Counted from the first letter of the stretch, positions 1 to 13,432 are shown. The stretch: DNA of 64,000 nt from Stromatinia cepivora (GCA_014898415.1 RCTD01000013.1:1178001-1242000), one strand, 5' to 3'. The notes: generated from the letters alone by a model not told the origin. Translations and numbers: made by a program.

Positions 1-170
1 CGCTACTTCACTGCGATCGATGCTTCCTGTAAGGTCAACATTCCGTGAAGGCGGAGATGATTACTAATACCGAGTAGTCATCACTCATGCTCCGACTTTC
101 AGAAAGGAGGTGAGAACACTGCTAACGTGCTAACGTCAAGCTTGATTCTGTTCAGTTAACTCTTCTGTAG

Positions 171-1832
171 TATGCCGAGTTTTGGGAGAATCCCAATTCA
201 AAATCAATTTCCTGGGTAGGATTATTATTTGGAATAATTTGCCTGTCTGCAAACTTTGAGTTAAGGATAGGAGATGCCCCACTACCTGCACTATCAGATA
301 TGGCTGTACGCGAGACGGAACAGCGGATCAGATTATATCGCGAGAAAACGGTACAGTGCCTCGTGATCAGTAATTACACAGAACCCGGACTGTACACTGT
401 CGACACTCTTTTACTCTACTACCTCAGTGAGCATTTCCAAAGCAAGGACGCACTCTTTGGATCTTGGATGGTTTTTGGAATGGTTGTCCGTGCAGGAATG
501 CGATTGGGCATGCATCGAGATGCGTCCCACTATCCCAATGTATCAGTTTTCCGCGGCGAGATGCAACGTCGACTCTGGGGGGCGATATTACTTGTTGATA
601 TTCAGACTTCGTGTCAAGTTGGGCTTCCTCGAATGATAAGCGAAGGGATGTATGATACAAAGCCCCCCAGCCACATCCTAGATGAAGACCTCGATGAAAA
701 TATGGTAGTGTTGCCACCTATCACGCCGGAATACGAACCATCCCCCATTGGCCATGTACTTTATAAGTATCGTCTTCTTTTAGTATTTGGAAAGATATTT
801 GACGCGTCAAATCTTGTTGCTCCTATCCCCTATGATGAAGTTAGGAGGCTTGAAAAATTACTTTTTGATGCTCTTGAGGAAATTCCAGAATTTTTTCGAG
901 TCGAATCCGTCCACGTCCTTAATCGCGGATCTATTATGCAAAGGGTCAGGAGGTTCTCAATTGAAATGACCTATCTTAAAGCTCGATGTTTCCTTCATCG
1001 CAAATTTCTCTCGGAAGCCGAATCATTACAGAAACATTCTTATTCTGTCAAAGCGTGCGTTGATTCTTCAATGCTAATTCTACAATATCAAAATTATATG
1101 ACCGATGAGACAGCCCAGGGTCGTTCGTTGCACGGCATGAAATGGATTACATCTTCTTTGATGACTTACGATTTCCTCTTAGCTGCAACCCTTCTTTGCC
1201 TTTATCTTGGGCAGTTGATGGCCGCCGAGGAAAAATCTATGCATATCAGGCCTCTAGAGTTTCCAATTGACTGGACTAAGGAAGATATTTTACGCGCCTT
1301 GCTCAAATCTTACCAAATATGGAACAATCCCGAATATTCCTCGGAAGATACTATCAAGTTTTCGAAGGTACTAAAAGCCATGCTGAACAAGGTTGATCAT
1401 TGGTCTACGGCAAATAAGTCCCAGACTGAGGCTGCAAAGGAGGTAACAAATGAAGCTAACTCTGGTATATCACCCCCTCAACATTGAGAGATTCTTTCTG
1501 CTTACATTTCTGCACGAAGGTCACTTGCCAAATTATCCTGCTTCAAATATGTATTCCTTTTTGCCAAGTAATTTTGAAGACAGTCCAAGCGACTCTTCTG
1601 CATCGAATATTGGTATGATAGGAGAAATTTTGAATGATCCGACGGGTCTCGATTGGGTAAGCGAAAAGAAATTCAGAATTTGATAGATACTAATCAGGAT
1701 GTACAGAGCCTTTGGGATAGCAATTTCCAAGGGAGCAACGCATATATTGATACAGGATCATCACTTTGTGCTACTGACCCGTACTTTCCGTTTCAGGCAG
1801 CTGGATTTGAAACCGATAAGGAAGGCAGTTAA
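171..1832 (+). CDS. Fungal-specific transcription factor, 3' part (middle homology domain)
   Basis: Probably a nuclear Zn2Cys6-type regulator; the DNA-binding domain would lie upstream of the window. An open frame runs from a splice acceptor (ag at 169-170) and begins YAEFWENP, followed by WVGLLFGIICL. Then come LGMHRDASHYP and RRLWGAILLVDIQTSCQVGLPR, which are hallmarks of the Fungal_trans (PF04082) region. Proposed exons are 171-1442, 1489-1656 and 1707-1832, giving 521 residues. The last intron (1657-1706) has GTAAGC, TACTAAT and CAG, and joins GLDW to SLWDSNF, a junction usual near the C-terminus of this family. The middle intron (1443-1488) is only 46 nt and less certain; without it the frame stops at 1487. 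Bases 1-170 hold the previous intron or introns and perhaps a short exon that I could not place in frame. The target genes cannot be inferred. Confidence 0.75.
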
Positions 1833-2877
1833 TGATCACTGATTAAATGGCCAAGATTGGCTGATTACCAATGCATGGCTTGTCAAAAGCTTAATTATAG
1901 GATGCCACCAGGAAACCGGTTTCCAAGAAAGCTTGAGGTTTCCAATGCAACGTAAGCGGTGCATTTTATTATTGGCTGGTGTTGGTAGGTTCGCGTGTAA
2001 CACACTTCTTGCATGATCTGGGGTACGACAACTAGCAATTGAAAGATTCTACCGGTTTCCACACCACCACCACTATCCTACTGAAATTCTTTCTCGAAAA
2101 ACTAAGTCTCGGTGGGTGATGATAGATGACGAGTCCATTGAGTTATCACACGAATTAAAAAGTACTGAAGTGGCAGGTAGATGGCCGGATGATTGTCGAA
2201 CACTATCTGAATCCGTCAGGTGGTGTGTCGCGATAGCGAGTGAAGGATTGAGAAGGGAAGGTCTATTCTGATGATAACGAGCTCAGGGCCGATATACCAG
2301 AGTTCATCCTCGGCTCTGTGTCAAATGACATTTTGTGTAACATTGATGCAATGCAATGTTTGATTATACGCAGAGCTTGACAAACTTTGACATGCTATAG
2401 CTCTATCATTAGGCATTTCTGCGCCTTCTAAATGGAGTAGAGTATTAGGAACCTGGGAAAGCTATTCGATTCACTATGTCTGCCCCGCACGAGACGCACG
2501 GCAGCTTTGATATAAAGAAATTGCATTTCATACTCCCAAACATACCGGATCTCGGCAACATATCACCGATTTATGACCGATGACGAACCCAAACTTCATT
2601 TTGTGATGCTATCGTTGTGCTGAGAACATTGCCAGACATTGCAACCATTGGTAGAATATGTAGGTTGACCTAGAACGGATGTGTTGCTCCGCGTCGTCAG
2701 TTGGATATGTGAATTGACGAGAAAGGAAGAAGTTGAGAATGTGGAGAAGGAGGTGGTGTGGTTGAATTGAAGAGATAAAGAGGTGCGTGTCCGGAACGCT
2801 TTGTATGGTTTGAATTCAAGTGTATACTTTTTTTTTAATCAACTATCCATCAGTTTCAATAGCGAAGATCTTCAAGG
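1833..2877. other. Intergenic region between transcription factor and oxalate decarboxylase
   Basis: No convincing coding exon on either strand. It ends in a T-run (2829-2837) and the short 5' leader of the cupin gene, so the last few hundred bases probably hold that gene's promoter. No clear TATA box was seen. Confidence 0.5.
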
Positions 2878-4452
2878 ATGTCTTTCATTAATGGCTATGC
2901 GATCTTGCTGATCACTTTCTTTCTCAAAGAGAACATCCTGGCAGCACCAACTGGAGATCCCCTCCTTGGTTACCAACCCTCAAACGTTGTCATCAACCAA
3001 AATACCGACAATACCGCTTATGAACTTGCACCAGGCCAAACCGATTTAGCAACCATGGGCGCCTTTCTTGACTTCAGCGGCATCGAGAATCCTCAACCGA
3101 TCCGCGGCAGCAAAGGTGGTACTGACCCGGGTCCACGAACCGAAATATACGATATGCTCAATCCCGATAAATTTGCACCTCCGGGTACCGATCATGGAAG
3201 TGTGAGTAACGCACAATGGCCCATGGGGCTCAGTCATGCCAAGTTGGGACTCGCTTCTGCAGGCTGGTCGAGACAGCAAAATGTGGATAACATACCCGCC
3301 GCCACAGAGATGGCAGGTGTGGATATGCGCTTGGAGGAGGGCGCTTACCGTGAATTGCATTGGCATAAGGCAGCAGAGTGGGCTTACATATTTAATGGGA
3401 GTGTTAGGCTTCAGGCTGTTAATGAAGATGGTGAGACGTTTATTGATGATTTGAGTGCGGGTGATGTTTGGTATTTCCCTCCGTAAGTTGGCCCTCTTTA
3501 TGTACTTGCTACCTGAGTTCATTCTCGCTTGAGATATATGGTCTTTCATATACTAGTTTCTATGTATCGCGTTGCTAATAAACACTACTTAGAGGTGTGC
3601 CACACTCCTTACAAGGATTAAAAGGCGGAACGGAATTTCTCTTAGTCTTCGATGACGGAAGTTTCTCCGAAGACAATACCTTCTTGGCTTCAGAGGTCTT
3701 TGCGCATAACCCAGTATGATAAAATCCTAGCATCACAAAGCCAAACGCTAATTGAATTTAGGTTGAAATACTCTCCAAGAATTTCCAACTTCCCGAATCT
3801 GCCTGGTCCGACATCCCCTCGGGAGAACTTTTTATTTTCCCCGGCACAAAGGCCCCTACCGATATAGCCGAACAAAATATCACCGGCTCAGCTGGTCTCG
3901 TCCCTCAAGAATTCTCCTACTCTTACCACCTTTCCCAAGCCCCTCTAACCCACGATACCCCTGGTGGAACCATCAAAATCCTCGACCCAAAATCTTTCCC
4001 CCTAGCCGCCCAATTTTCCGCCGCAGTTGTAACCGTGCATCCTGGCGCTATGCGCGAAATTCATTGGCATACTACTAGTGATGAATGGAACTTTTTCATA
4101 GCTGGAAGTGCGAGAATTAGTATATATGCGGCACAGGGAATGGCGAGGACTTTTGATTATCATGCAGGAGATTGTGGGTATATCCCCAAAGGAATGACGC
4201 ATTACGTTGAGAATGTTGGGAAGGACGATTTGATTTTTATTGAAGTTTTAAAGGCTGATCACTTTTCGGGTGAGTTTTGTTTGTTATTGGGGCTTGGAAG
4301 AATGCTAATGCGTGATAGATATCTCGGTTGGTCAATGGGTCGGCTTGACGCCCAAGCAGATTGTAGCTGATACGCTCAATCTGACAAATGAAACTGTGTC
4401 GGCTTTCAAGAAGGAGAAGCAGTACATTGTGCAAGGTGATGTGGTTGCTTAA
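2878..4452 (+). CDS. Secreted bicupin oxalate decarboxylase
   Basis: Predicted to convert oxalate to formate and CO2 outside the cell (EC 4.1.1.2), limiting oxalate toxicity or acidity. Exons 2878-3482, 3593-3713, 3762-4269 and 4319-4452 join in frame to 455 residues, the usual length for fungal enzymes. The first ~22 residues form a hydrophobic signal peptide. Each cupin domain shows a metal-binding set: [13 protein letters not shown] with a later PPGVPHSLQ histidine, and [12 protein letters not shown] with [11 protein letters not shown]. The segment SFSEDNTF corresponds to the bacterial OxdC lid (SENS/T), which carries the catalytic Glu and favours decarboxylase over oxidase activity. All three introns have good GT donors and YAG acceptors with GCTAAT-like branch sites. 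Alternative: another bicupin of the same family with a different organic-acid substrate. Confidence 0.9.
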
Positions 4453-6716
4453 TTGGGATTATTGTATCCTGGGCTCAGAACTTTCTTTTCGTTTTCCTAT
4501 ATTTGGCTCTCTATCTTCCCAGTCTTGTTGCTGTCTAAATATATACGCATTGATATCTTGTCGCAAGGGAAGGGATTTTCGGTTCTCGTGTCATTAAGAG
4601 CATGAAATCATTAAGTTAGCTTTCCGATAATTTTATCATTTTATCTCGAGCATTGTGCCATTCTCAATTGAGTGACTTCTGTGATAAACACACGTATAGA
4701 AAGCTATACATTCTCAAACACAAATACGCACTCAACTACCATCTAAAATCATCCTTGACTGTACAATATCCATACAATCCTATTTACAAACCCATCCAAC
4801 TCACAATATGCGGCTCAACGTAAGCTTTCCCCGACGACTTATTTCCTCCAGTGCTTACCAACTGACTGCCGTGTGCACGCACTCCTCGTATCAAAAAGAG
4901 GGGTACGGAGAACTTCTGCAGCCACATACATGTTGACACACATCCATATCCCGCATGGCTGTAAGTCTGCTTTTACGATATACATGCATATTGAAATGTA
5001 TGTGCGCTGCAGTCATCATATTCCCAGACCCTTGATATCTAGAATGTATACGTTTGCTGTTTTGGATATCTGGCCCGGTCTTTGGGTGTGGTGGCTTTTT
5101 TTTTGTTTCAAAAAAAAGAAAAATAAAAATAGATGGGGGGTGTTTTGTGGTGGTGGGTATGTATGTATGTATGTATGTATGTATGTATGTATGTATGTAT
5201 GTATGTATGTATGTATGTATGTATGTATGTATGTAGAATAGAAAATGGAAGGTACGAAGACCATACTACCACGGAAAGAAAGCCGATTCACTCGACCAAG
5301 CTCCCAGTCACCATCCATTAGTTTACCTAATTACCTGTAACTAGGTGACAAAAAAACAATAGACAGACAGGATATTAAAGCATACCCCCGGAACTCTTGC
5401 TCCATACTCCATAATCACCAAGAATCTTTCTGGTATGCTATGATCGCCGCATCTCTACCTTTTCAGTTGATCTTAAGCTGGAGCGCAAAATCAGGTATCG
5501 GCAAGTCATCATTAGGTAAAGTCATAACGCCATCCACATCACAGCTAGTTACTTCATAACATCATCTAGGAAAATTCACAGTGCAGGTACTCGTAACTTG
5601 AGATGCAGTAATGTAATGTAATGTGAATGAGTTCTGCTAGAAGCATTAATTAGAATAAAAATCATTGTAAATAATTCTCTAAACCTATTCATTCACATTC
5701 CCAGAGTTCTTCTCGCCTCCTGTTATTACTTCTTTTCTAACGCACCTCATCCAAAAATTGTTTTAACTACCATCAATTCCCCTCCCTCCAATTATTTCCC
5801 AGCCTTTTTGTCAGCTTCGTCTATTCTTTTTCGCGAAAAGTTCTTGGATTTCGTCTCATTAGCATCCATCTACTCAGTATTCTTCTGAAGTCTAATGTTC
5901 CCGCTGAGCCTTTGCCCTTCACTCCTTAATTCTTGCTCGATATAGTTACTCCGCTTGTAGATTCATGATCTTCCCCTCAACTGTGAATCTCTTAAAGCAA
6001 TAAGCCTTCCAATTCGAATAGTAGCGTCCATATCATACACTTGCAGAAGTCAATCCATCGTTGAGCTTATAAATTCCTCGCAAGTATCTCTTGAAAACTT
6101 GATCGGCAAACGCATAGACACCGCAGGAGTTCATTACCCATTCAGCTATCTAAGCAAAAGCGATCCGGTTCCGTGCTTCCTCATGCTTTACATGTTGCAT
6201 CAATGCTAGTAAAATTTCATATCAAGTTCTTTTGTTGAAACTCCGAACAATTTTCTCCTTTTGAAAAATTTCGTTGATTTATGAATTGAAGATTTTGTTC
6301 GAGAACAAATAAATATTGAGAACATCACGCTTGCTAATCGCCTCTTCACGTCCATGCGTACAGATTAAAGAGCAAGCAGTGGATATAATGCAAAAAAAAG
6401 AAGAGTACGCATCACAAATATTCGAGGGAAAAAAATAATATACATGTGCTCCTCATATGAGTCAAGTAAAGCCAGAAAAAGAAGAAAGTAGCCTCGCATT
6501 CATTCATGAAGAAACAGCCCACCAGCCCTAGCCCAAAAAAGATTTTGCCTCCAATTGTCATCATACATAGAACATGGTTTCCGAGTCATTTTTATTTCAG
6601 CCTATCCCCAGCCTGAATACCTATCATACTCGTCAAGCCAGACCAGTGTCTACCTACCTTTCATGCTCATCCACTTTAAATTCCAACTCAATTGTTGAAA
6701 CACCAGAAAAGCTTCA
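4453..6716. other. Intergenic region, convergent gene ends
   Basis: Lies between the 3' end of the oxalate decarboxylase and the 3' end of the flippase. It contains the tetranucleotide microsatellite listed separately, several A-rich runs (around 5100-5130, 6390-6440) and no frame that looks coding. Confidence 0.5.
5157..5235. repeat. (GTAT)n microsatellite
   Basis: About 19-20 perfect copies of a 4-bp unit (GTAT/ATGT) in intergenic DNA. The unit length is not a multiple of three, so the open frames it creates on both strands (repeated CMYV- or THIY-type peptides) are artefacts. Confidence 0.97.
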
Positions 6717-9700
6717 TCAACGATTTCTCTTTGAACTTGCCATCTCTCCGTATCTTCCTCTCTCCTTCGTCGTATCATATGCTTGCAGCACTCTGGTTTG
6801 CGACTCGTCTGCTTGAGAAAAGGCATAACCACGCTGTTTCCGCATACGTTGAACTTGACGAACCTTGCGGATGGCTTTCTGGAACTGCTCCATTCTGTGA
6901 TTGTGGTGGTTAGAAAAATGCCAAACAAAGCGAGTAAAAAAGAAAGATGGAAATGTACCTTGGTCTATAATCTTGAATGTTGTATTTCTGAATCTCTTGG
7001 ATATGATGATAAGATTGTGGATAATACATGCGCTTAGCACTTGAGTTGTTGATTAGTATTTCCTAATTAAAAGAAGGATACTTAAGATGGACTTACTATT
7101 TCCATGAAAAGTCTCTTAATAAGCAAAGTATAGGCAATACCAAACCTTGAATCCAAAAGACCGGACTTCCAAATAATCGAGGAACAACGCCTTCATATTC
7201 CTTAGAAAAGCCGAGCTTAGGCGCCACGGTAGCATACACAGAGATAAAAATAATCCAGATGACCATACTACCAGGTATGGCTATAACGTGATATTTTGTC
7301 CAGACATTTACCACTAAAGCTGCCTTTCCGAGAACGGTTGCCAAGACGGCGGTATAGAGTGCTGTACCCCATACCCAATGACCAGCTGTTTTGCCATCGC
7401 CCTGTGGTAGATCACGCCACCAAATAAGTTCCGACGCAATATAAAGAATCAGAGAATGGTAGAAACCGTTACCAACCCAAGCCCAGAATGAATGTTGCCT
7501 GAAGAATGTGTTCTTTTGACCTAGTTGATAAAGTTGCGGATATCTATCTAGAAGTCGAGCAGATATGAATTGATCAAATATACCCATCGCAAGTGGAGGG
7601 AGTACTGTAAAAAAAACATTGTAAAACGATAGCGTCCAGGATTCGTAAATGACCTCTCCAGAGAAAACATTTTGGAAAGAATACTAGAGATTGTTAACGA
7701 TAGATCAAGCCAGTAAACTGATAAACTTACCCAGAACTGTGTCATGTAAAGCGTAATATTTTTGTAGAAAGAATAGAGAATGACTTTGCTGACTCGTTGG
7801 TAACTCCATGCGCCATGAACCAGGAGAAGTTTACGCAGATATCTGAATTGTCCAATTGCAACATCAGCACTTCTAGCGGCTTGTAGACCTTCCATACCAC
7901 TGATACCGACACCAATATGGGCTGCTTGAATCATTGAAACATCGTTCGCTCCATCACCAATAGCCAAGAGGATAGCCTTTTTATTGCGTTTAACAAGCTT
8001 GACGACCAAAGCCTTTTGAAGTGGAGACACACGACAACATATAACAGCTTTACACATAACAGCAAGGTCGAGGAAATCTTTCTCCAAATCCTTTTCGAGA
8101 GCATAAGTCAAAGACTTTCCATCAATGACCAAAGCAAGAGTCTCCATAGCAATAGTGCCATCGCCTTGAGTTCTTATGGCATCGAGTTTCTTTTGTATGT
8201 TGTTTCTAGTATCCATGGCTGTTTCTTCGTTGATGATGAGAAGGGTCATATCCTCACTGATCAATTTACAGCTCATTCCGATATTGATAGCAGTTTCTTG
8301 ACGATCTCCAGTCAAGACCCAGACCTTGATGCCAGCCTCTTGGAGGGTATGGATCGTCTCAGGGACACCATCTTGTAGACGATCTTCAATCGCCGTTGCT
8401 CCAAGTAGCGTAAAATCCCGCTCGAGAATTTCAGCAGCTTTGTCCAATTCATCGGCACGATTACCACTGACGGTAGTCTGCGCTTTATCAAAGACTGCCC
8501 ACCACTCTTGAAACTCATGTTCAGGAATTTCTCGCATGGCCAGGCAAAGTGTTCTTAGACCCTCCGATGCATATTCTTCCAAGTGTTGAAGTGTGGCTTC
8601 GACATGTGGATTGTCTGGACCAAGTCGTTCCAAGATAACAGTATCGGCTCCTTTACAGTAGCATCTGAGCTGTCCATCTGGGCATCGGAAAATTGCCGAC
8701 ATTCGCTTTCTCGTCGAGTTGAATTCGCAAACTGCAAGAAGCTCGTATTCGTAGACCTCGCCAGCTACCGTTATCTGTACAGATTTTGGCCTACGTGCAG
8801 TGAATTGATAACCCATCAAAACAGCGCCTTCCACCAGAGCACCCTCGTCAGGAGAGGCTGCCTGGTTTTATTGATAGCACCACCCTTCTCGTCAGATCGT
8901 TCTGGAATAACCGTATGACAAGTAGCTAAAAGGGCAAGAAAGTGATGGATGGCCAGAGCAGTCTCATGTGTTTTAAGGTTCTCTTTAAGTCGATGAAAAT
9001 CATGAATCCCGACCTCCTGTCCGTCGATATTGGTGGCTCGGCGATCTTCTGGTACATCCTCCGCGTATTGTATCCCGCCAATAGAGCATTGCTTGAATTC
9101 CATTTGATTACATGTTAATGTTCCTGTCTTGTCCGAAAAAATGTATTCTACCATACCAAGCTCCTCAACTAAACTCGATGTTCGACAGACAGCCGGAGTA
9201 TCCGTCTTATCATGGTACATGTCGAGATCATCATTGATAAGAATCGCATGCCAGTATTTGACCATCTCGATAGTGACGAAAAGAGAAATTGGAACCAGTG
9301 CAGAATAGAGCACCCAATATGTGGCTATATCAGAGAAGAATTGCGAGACCTTTTTCGCCGTAGTGATCGAAGCAGAATACCCTAGGTAGCTTAATTCAGC
9401 TCCTTTGATTGATCTGACAACAACATCACCCATTGAACTTATGACACTCAACGCGATCAAGATAGCTACAAGCATGAGAACCAGTATATTGAGTTGACGC
9501 TCCACAGCAGTTCTCTTAATTGGTGTTGCCGTCGCATTCCGCATGAGCTTGGTTTCGTGGCCAGTAAATACAACAACTCCATGAATCCAGGGTGTGTTAC
9601 GTAAAGTCGCACCTCTGAGCAGAAGTTGATCTGGTTGCAAAGGAAGCTCTTTCTCTCCACCGCCAGCCGCCATGGTAAGGGTACCTTCATAGGTATAAAG

Positions 9701-10942
9701 ACTGCTATTCGGTTGTTCTGATCGTAACTTTCCGCCTAATCTACTGAGTTCGCTGGAACTGACCATGACACATGTTTCTGGAATAGCCTGCTTAATTTTG
9801 AGATTAGTCTCACCGTCTAGATTGGCAGTTTCGATGTAGCATAGTCCCTCAGGTTCCGAACTAGCCAGTAAGATGATATCAGCAGGGAATGACTCTTCAG
9901 ATTCCACTCGAACGATGTCGCCAACAGCAACATTGATCCATTTAGTGTCCGTGAATGAAGACCCACGTAATACACGAGCTTTTGAATTGTTCAGAGAAGT
10001 GTCAGATGTTTTTCTCCTATAGTCCTCAACTAATTCTTTACCGGCAGAAACTAAGAGGACCAAGATTAAAGGTCCAATTGTGGTGTATTGGTTGGTTGGT
10101 GAAATATCGGGTATCTGTTGCAATCCTGCAGTAAACAAAAAGAATAGATTGGCAAATTTAGAAAACTGTTCGAACAAAAATTTCGGTAAAAAGGTGGCAA
10201 CGTTGTACTTCGCTGTGGAAATGTGATTATCCACATATCTGTTTGCGCTGTTGGCAGGAGGATTGTTGAGATGTATTATTCGGGGACCAAGAGTTGAAGG
10301 ATCCGGCTTTCCTCTACCAAATCCAAATTTGAAATTCCCCAACTTGTTTCCAGATTGTACAGGCGTTCCAGGTTCATGTGTATCACCCGCTCGATTTCTC
10401 GCCCCTGCTTCAGTCAAGGGTAGATCCATTTCTGAATATCCAGGTGCCATTCCAAACATACTCTTCGCCTTTCCCATAATACCACCCCCCAGACTCATTA
10501 TGCTGTTGCGATTCCGTCCATGACCCCTCATTTCCGCACCGTCGCCAGGAACTGCTGTGCCATGGTTATAATACTGAGAAGAACGTCCATCATCAGGGAA
10601 ATCGTCCAAATCATCCGCATATCTTTGGTAGTTATTCAGGCCTGAAGTCTGACTGTATGATGCTGGGGTGTTGTGAGTGTATGGCGGTTGTGATCCAGTC
10701 GCGGGATAGCCGGGTCCTCCTGGAAGATGGCTTGTGGAAGAAGGTGTTGCAGGAGATGGGGCGCCAACGAAATTGTCGTAAGAAATCGAAGGCCGGGGAT
10801 TCGATTCATCATGATCCGCATTGTAGGCGCGCAAAAGGTCGTCATCGTTCATAGGGGCGCGCTGCCCAGTATGGTAAATTGGTTGTTCATCATGCAAATC
10901 GAGAAGTAAGTCATCCCGATCGTTTAAAGGCTGTCCAGCCAT
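6717..10942 (-). CDS. P4-type ATPase, Drs2/DnfA-like phospholipid flippase, with a frame break
   Basis: Integral membrane aminophospholipid translocase, expected in Golgi/plasma-membrane trafficking. Exons on the minus strand are 10942-7731 (containing the break), 7683-7097, 7039-6959 and 6894-6717. They would give about 1350 residues, normal for the family. Visible features: polar N-terminal tail; DGETN actuator motif; DKTGT phosphorylation site (Asp near residue 604); SPDEGALVEGA nucleotide-binding motif; TGDRQETA; GDGANDVSMIQAAHIGVGISG hinge; C-terminal WKYAKRMYYP and EIQKYNIQDYRPR. The frame shifts between GGAI and QAASPDEG at about 8858-8867, next to an AAAA run, and translation would otherwise stop at 8816. 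The rest is intact and conserved, so a base-level error or a recent mutation is likely. Divergently transcribed from the CRIPT-like gene. Confidence 0.88.
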
Positions 10943-11449
10943 GCTGGATTACAGCTCGAGGTCGTCGCACTCAAGGCGGAGATCAGATTGTAATCATGCG
11001 ATTCCTAATTGTCCAGAATTGTTGTGATGTTTCGCGGAGTTGAATTTCGTTGTTCTATTGGCTTACAGTTGCATAGCCTCTTTGTAACGTTTAGGGATGG
11101 GTGGATGTAACGTGAGTGCCGCTCAATTTCTTCAATGCTTAGCCAATTCTTTTTTGTGAATCGTGGACTGGGGGATTTTGAATTTATCATGCGGCATTTG
11201 TGTTCGTGAAATGTGTATTAATTTCAGGGTCAATTCGTATTCAGTCTTGGAGGGTTGTCTTGGTTGCTAAATTGGGATTTGACATCCACAAATAATAATA
11301 GAAGTGGTTATAATAATAAGTTACGATACAGGGAGAAACCATGGGCCCGCCTCGCCCGTAATCTGACTTCGCGCAATTGACATTGACATCACATCACATA
11401 AAAATCATCATAACAACGATTACTAGTACACTTATTACACTTTTTCGAA
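10943..11449. promoter_or_regulatory. Divergent promoter region, flippase / CRIPT-like gene
   Basis: A 507-bp region separating two divergent start codons, so it must contain both promoters. A gtggttataataataag stretch near 11303 is AT-rich but no clear TATA box stands out. No coding exon seen. Confidence 0.5.
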
Positions 11450-11931
11450 ATGGTTTGCGCAAAGTGTCAAAAAAAATCATCGAGCACTACTTCCTTAGCG
11501 ACTCCGGAGGTTAAAAAGAAGAATGACATGTATTTTGGTTCGCCCGCTGGATCATCATCTGGGGCTGGTACGAAAACCTCCGCCACATTAGGGAATAATG
11601 GCATAGGCAAGGTAAGATTCATTGTCGCACGCTATGTTTGACGATTAACATTGCGTGGCAGAGTAAATTATTGTCGAAAGCTGCGAGAAATCCTTATGCT
11701 ACATACTCGACAACCTGCACTGGAAAGGAGTGCAGCACCAAGGTTGACCAGGGCAGAAAATATTGTCTGAAGTGTTCATACAAAGCGAATGGTATGTGGC
11801 TATGCGCTTGGTCGCCTCTGTGGCATGAAGATTCTAACAAGAAAACAGCTTGCGCAATGTGTGGAAAGTCTAACTCAAAAACGTCATCCACCGCTCCCGT
11901 CGTCGCCGGACAAAAATTCAATCTAAAATGA
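11450..11931 (+). CDS. CRIPT-like cysteine-rich zinc-ribbon protein
   Basis: Small conserved eukaryotic protein of the CRIPT family (named for PDZ binding in animals). The role in fungi is not settled, though CRIPT proteins have been linked to the minor/major spliceosome. Exons 11450-11611, 11662-11791 and 11849-11931 give 124 residues, close to the ~100-residue family norm. The N-terminal MVCAKCQKK, the middle CTGKECSTKV...YCLKCSYKAN and the terminal ACAMCGKSN supply the paired CxxC ligands seen in CRIPT, and the order and spacing match. The insert after the first CxxC is Ser/Gly-rich and longer than in animals. Both introns have canonical ends, and the second has a TCTAAC branch site. The upstream neighbour is a divergent flippase. 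Confidence 0.85.
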
Positions 11932-13432
11932 GAAAATGCGCGCAGCTGGGGATAAATACGATAATGAAATATATGAGGAACGGCGTTTGGAGTATATGCA
12001 AGGTCTTTATGGCGAGCAGACAATGGCTTATGAATTTGCTTGGTGATTATAAACTGGCAGGAAGCATTACAACTTTTAGGGTTATGGAAGGGATAATCAA
12101 ACTGAGGCACTCGAGAACATAGGATTATACCGATCACGAAATCTTCTTTTCCACCTATCCGAAGAACATAATTCATATATTGCCTTCCACGCATCGAATT
12201 ACGATATCCTTGTGAGCGCATATCCGGCATAGCCACAGGTGGAAACCAGAATTTATTTGAAGTAGTATTGAATGAATAATACAAGGAATTGTGAAGCAAA
12301 TATCAAGAGTGGGTGTACGGATAATGAAACGAGGTGATATTTGAACACAACAATATTTTTGGAACGATCTTTTATATACTTTAAGGTTTGATTGAATGTT
12401 TCATTTTGAATCAAACAATCAAATGTCAGATTTTAAAAGAAAAAAAAGAAGGGAGACTGGGTTAATTACGATTCTGGAAGTTGGCAAGTGTTTCATGATT
12501 CGTACGCGCACTGTTGAATCTTCGTTTAAATTCAGAGTCTGTCCTTTACCCCCTTGAAAATACCTACTATCTGCAAATGTACCAGTCGTTGTGGAGACCC
12601 CATGCATTCCTTCTATACCGAATTGCAAGTGGCAATTCTATGGTCCAGTGGATTTCAAGCGTTTCTATATGTCCCAACCTGAAATTTGATTCCCACATCT
12701 CCTTAATGTCGATCTTCCTCTTGAAGCGTGGGGTGGGTATACATCTCATGTCCTCTGCTATAATCGACGTTAGCTTCCTGCCCAGAGACTGGGGATATAA
12801 CGAAGAAATACCAAGGCGTCCATTGACAACAATCTCTGAGTGCGGCTTGCATGTGAACATTTTAGAGCTCACGTTATGGATGACGTCCATCGGATCGGAG
12901 GGTGCACAGTGTCGTATCGAGGAGTCTCGCATGCTTTCGTGACATTTCGTATTCTGTTTTCAATGATGGTTTTATGGTTTTTTGGCAGGTACTGGGGGAG
13001 CTTCTGGTCGTCTAATCCTCTTTTTTTTTATCTCTTTCTCCAATATAAGTTCAGTTTAGATGATTCAAAGGCTTAAACAATCATGACAAATATGGTTGAT
13101 ATCATATCATGATTCCAAAATCTCCCTTTCAATGCTTTTATTTTTCAGGGATATATCGTTCACCACCAAATATTCCAAGGCTATACCAAATACACGCTAT
13201 TAATCATATTAATGGCATCTACTGAATTTGTAGTCATATTAAACCCCTAGTAAGGAATTTTGGATGACTAGAGAATGGGCGAAGGCCTGAGGTATCGCAC
13301 TATGTGACTGTAATTTGTGAGTGTCTTGGGTGACTGTGCTGGAGTCACATTCTGGATCGCTTATGCGTTGCCCTCTTACCTTAGCTTGAGCCTGTTCCCT
13401 GAAAGTTCAAGCACTTGTTTCATTAAACGACA
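11932..13432. other. Intergenic region
   Basis: About 1.5 kb with no exon I can support. Long open frames near 12514-12942 on both strands lack splice logic or recognisable domains. Confidence 0.45.

Noticed and set aside
4873..5321. Open frames with repeated YVCM/THIY peptides
   Set aside because: Produced by the GTAT microsatellite; the unit is four bases, so all frames run open by chance.
12514..12942. 142-codon plus-strand open frame (MNLRLNSESVLY...)
   Set aside because: Equally long antisense frame, no domain or splice context, and composition like non-coding DNA.
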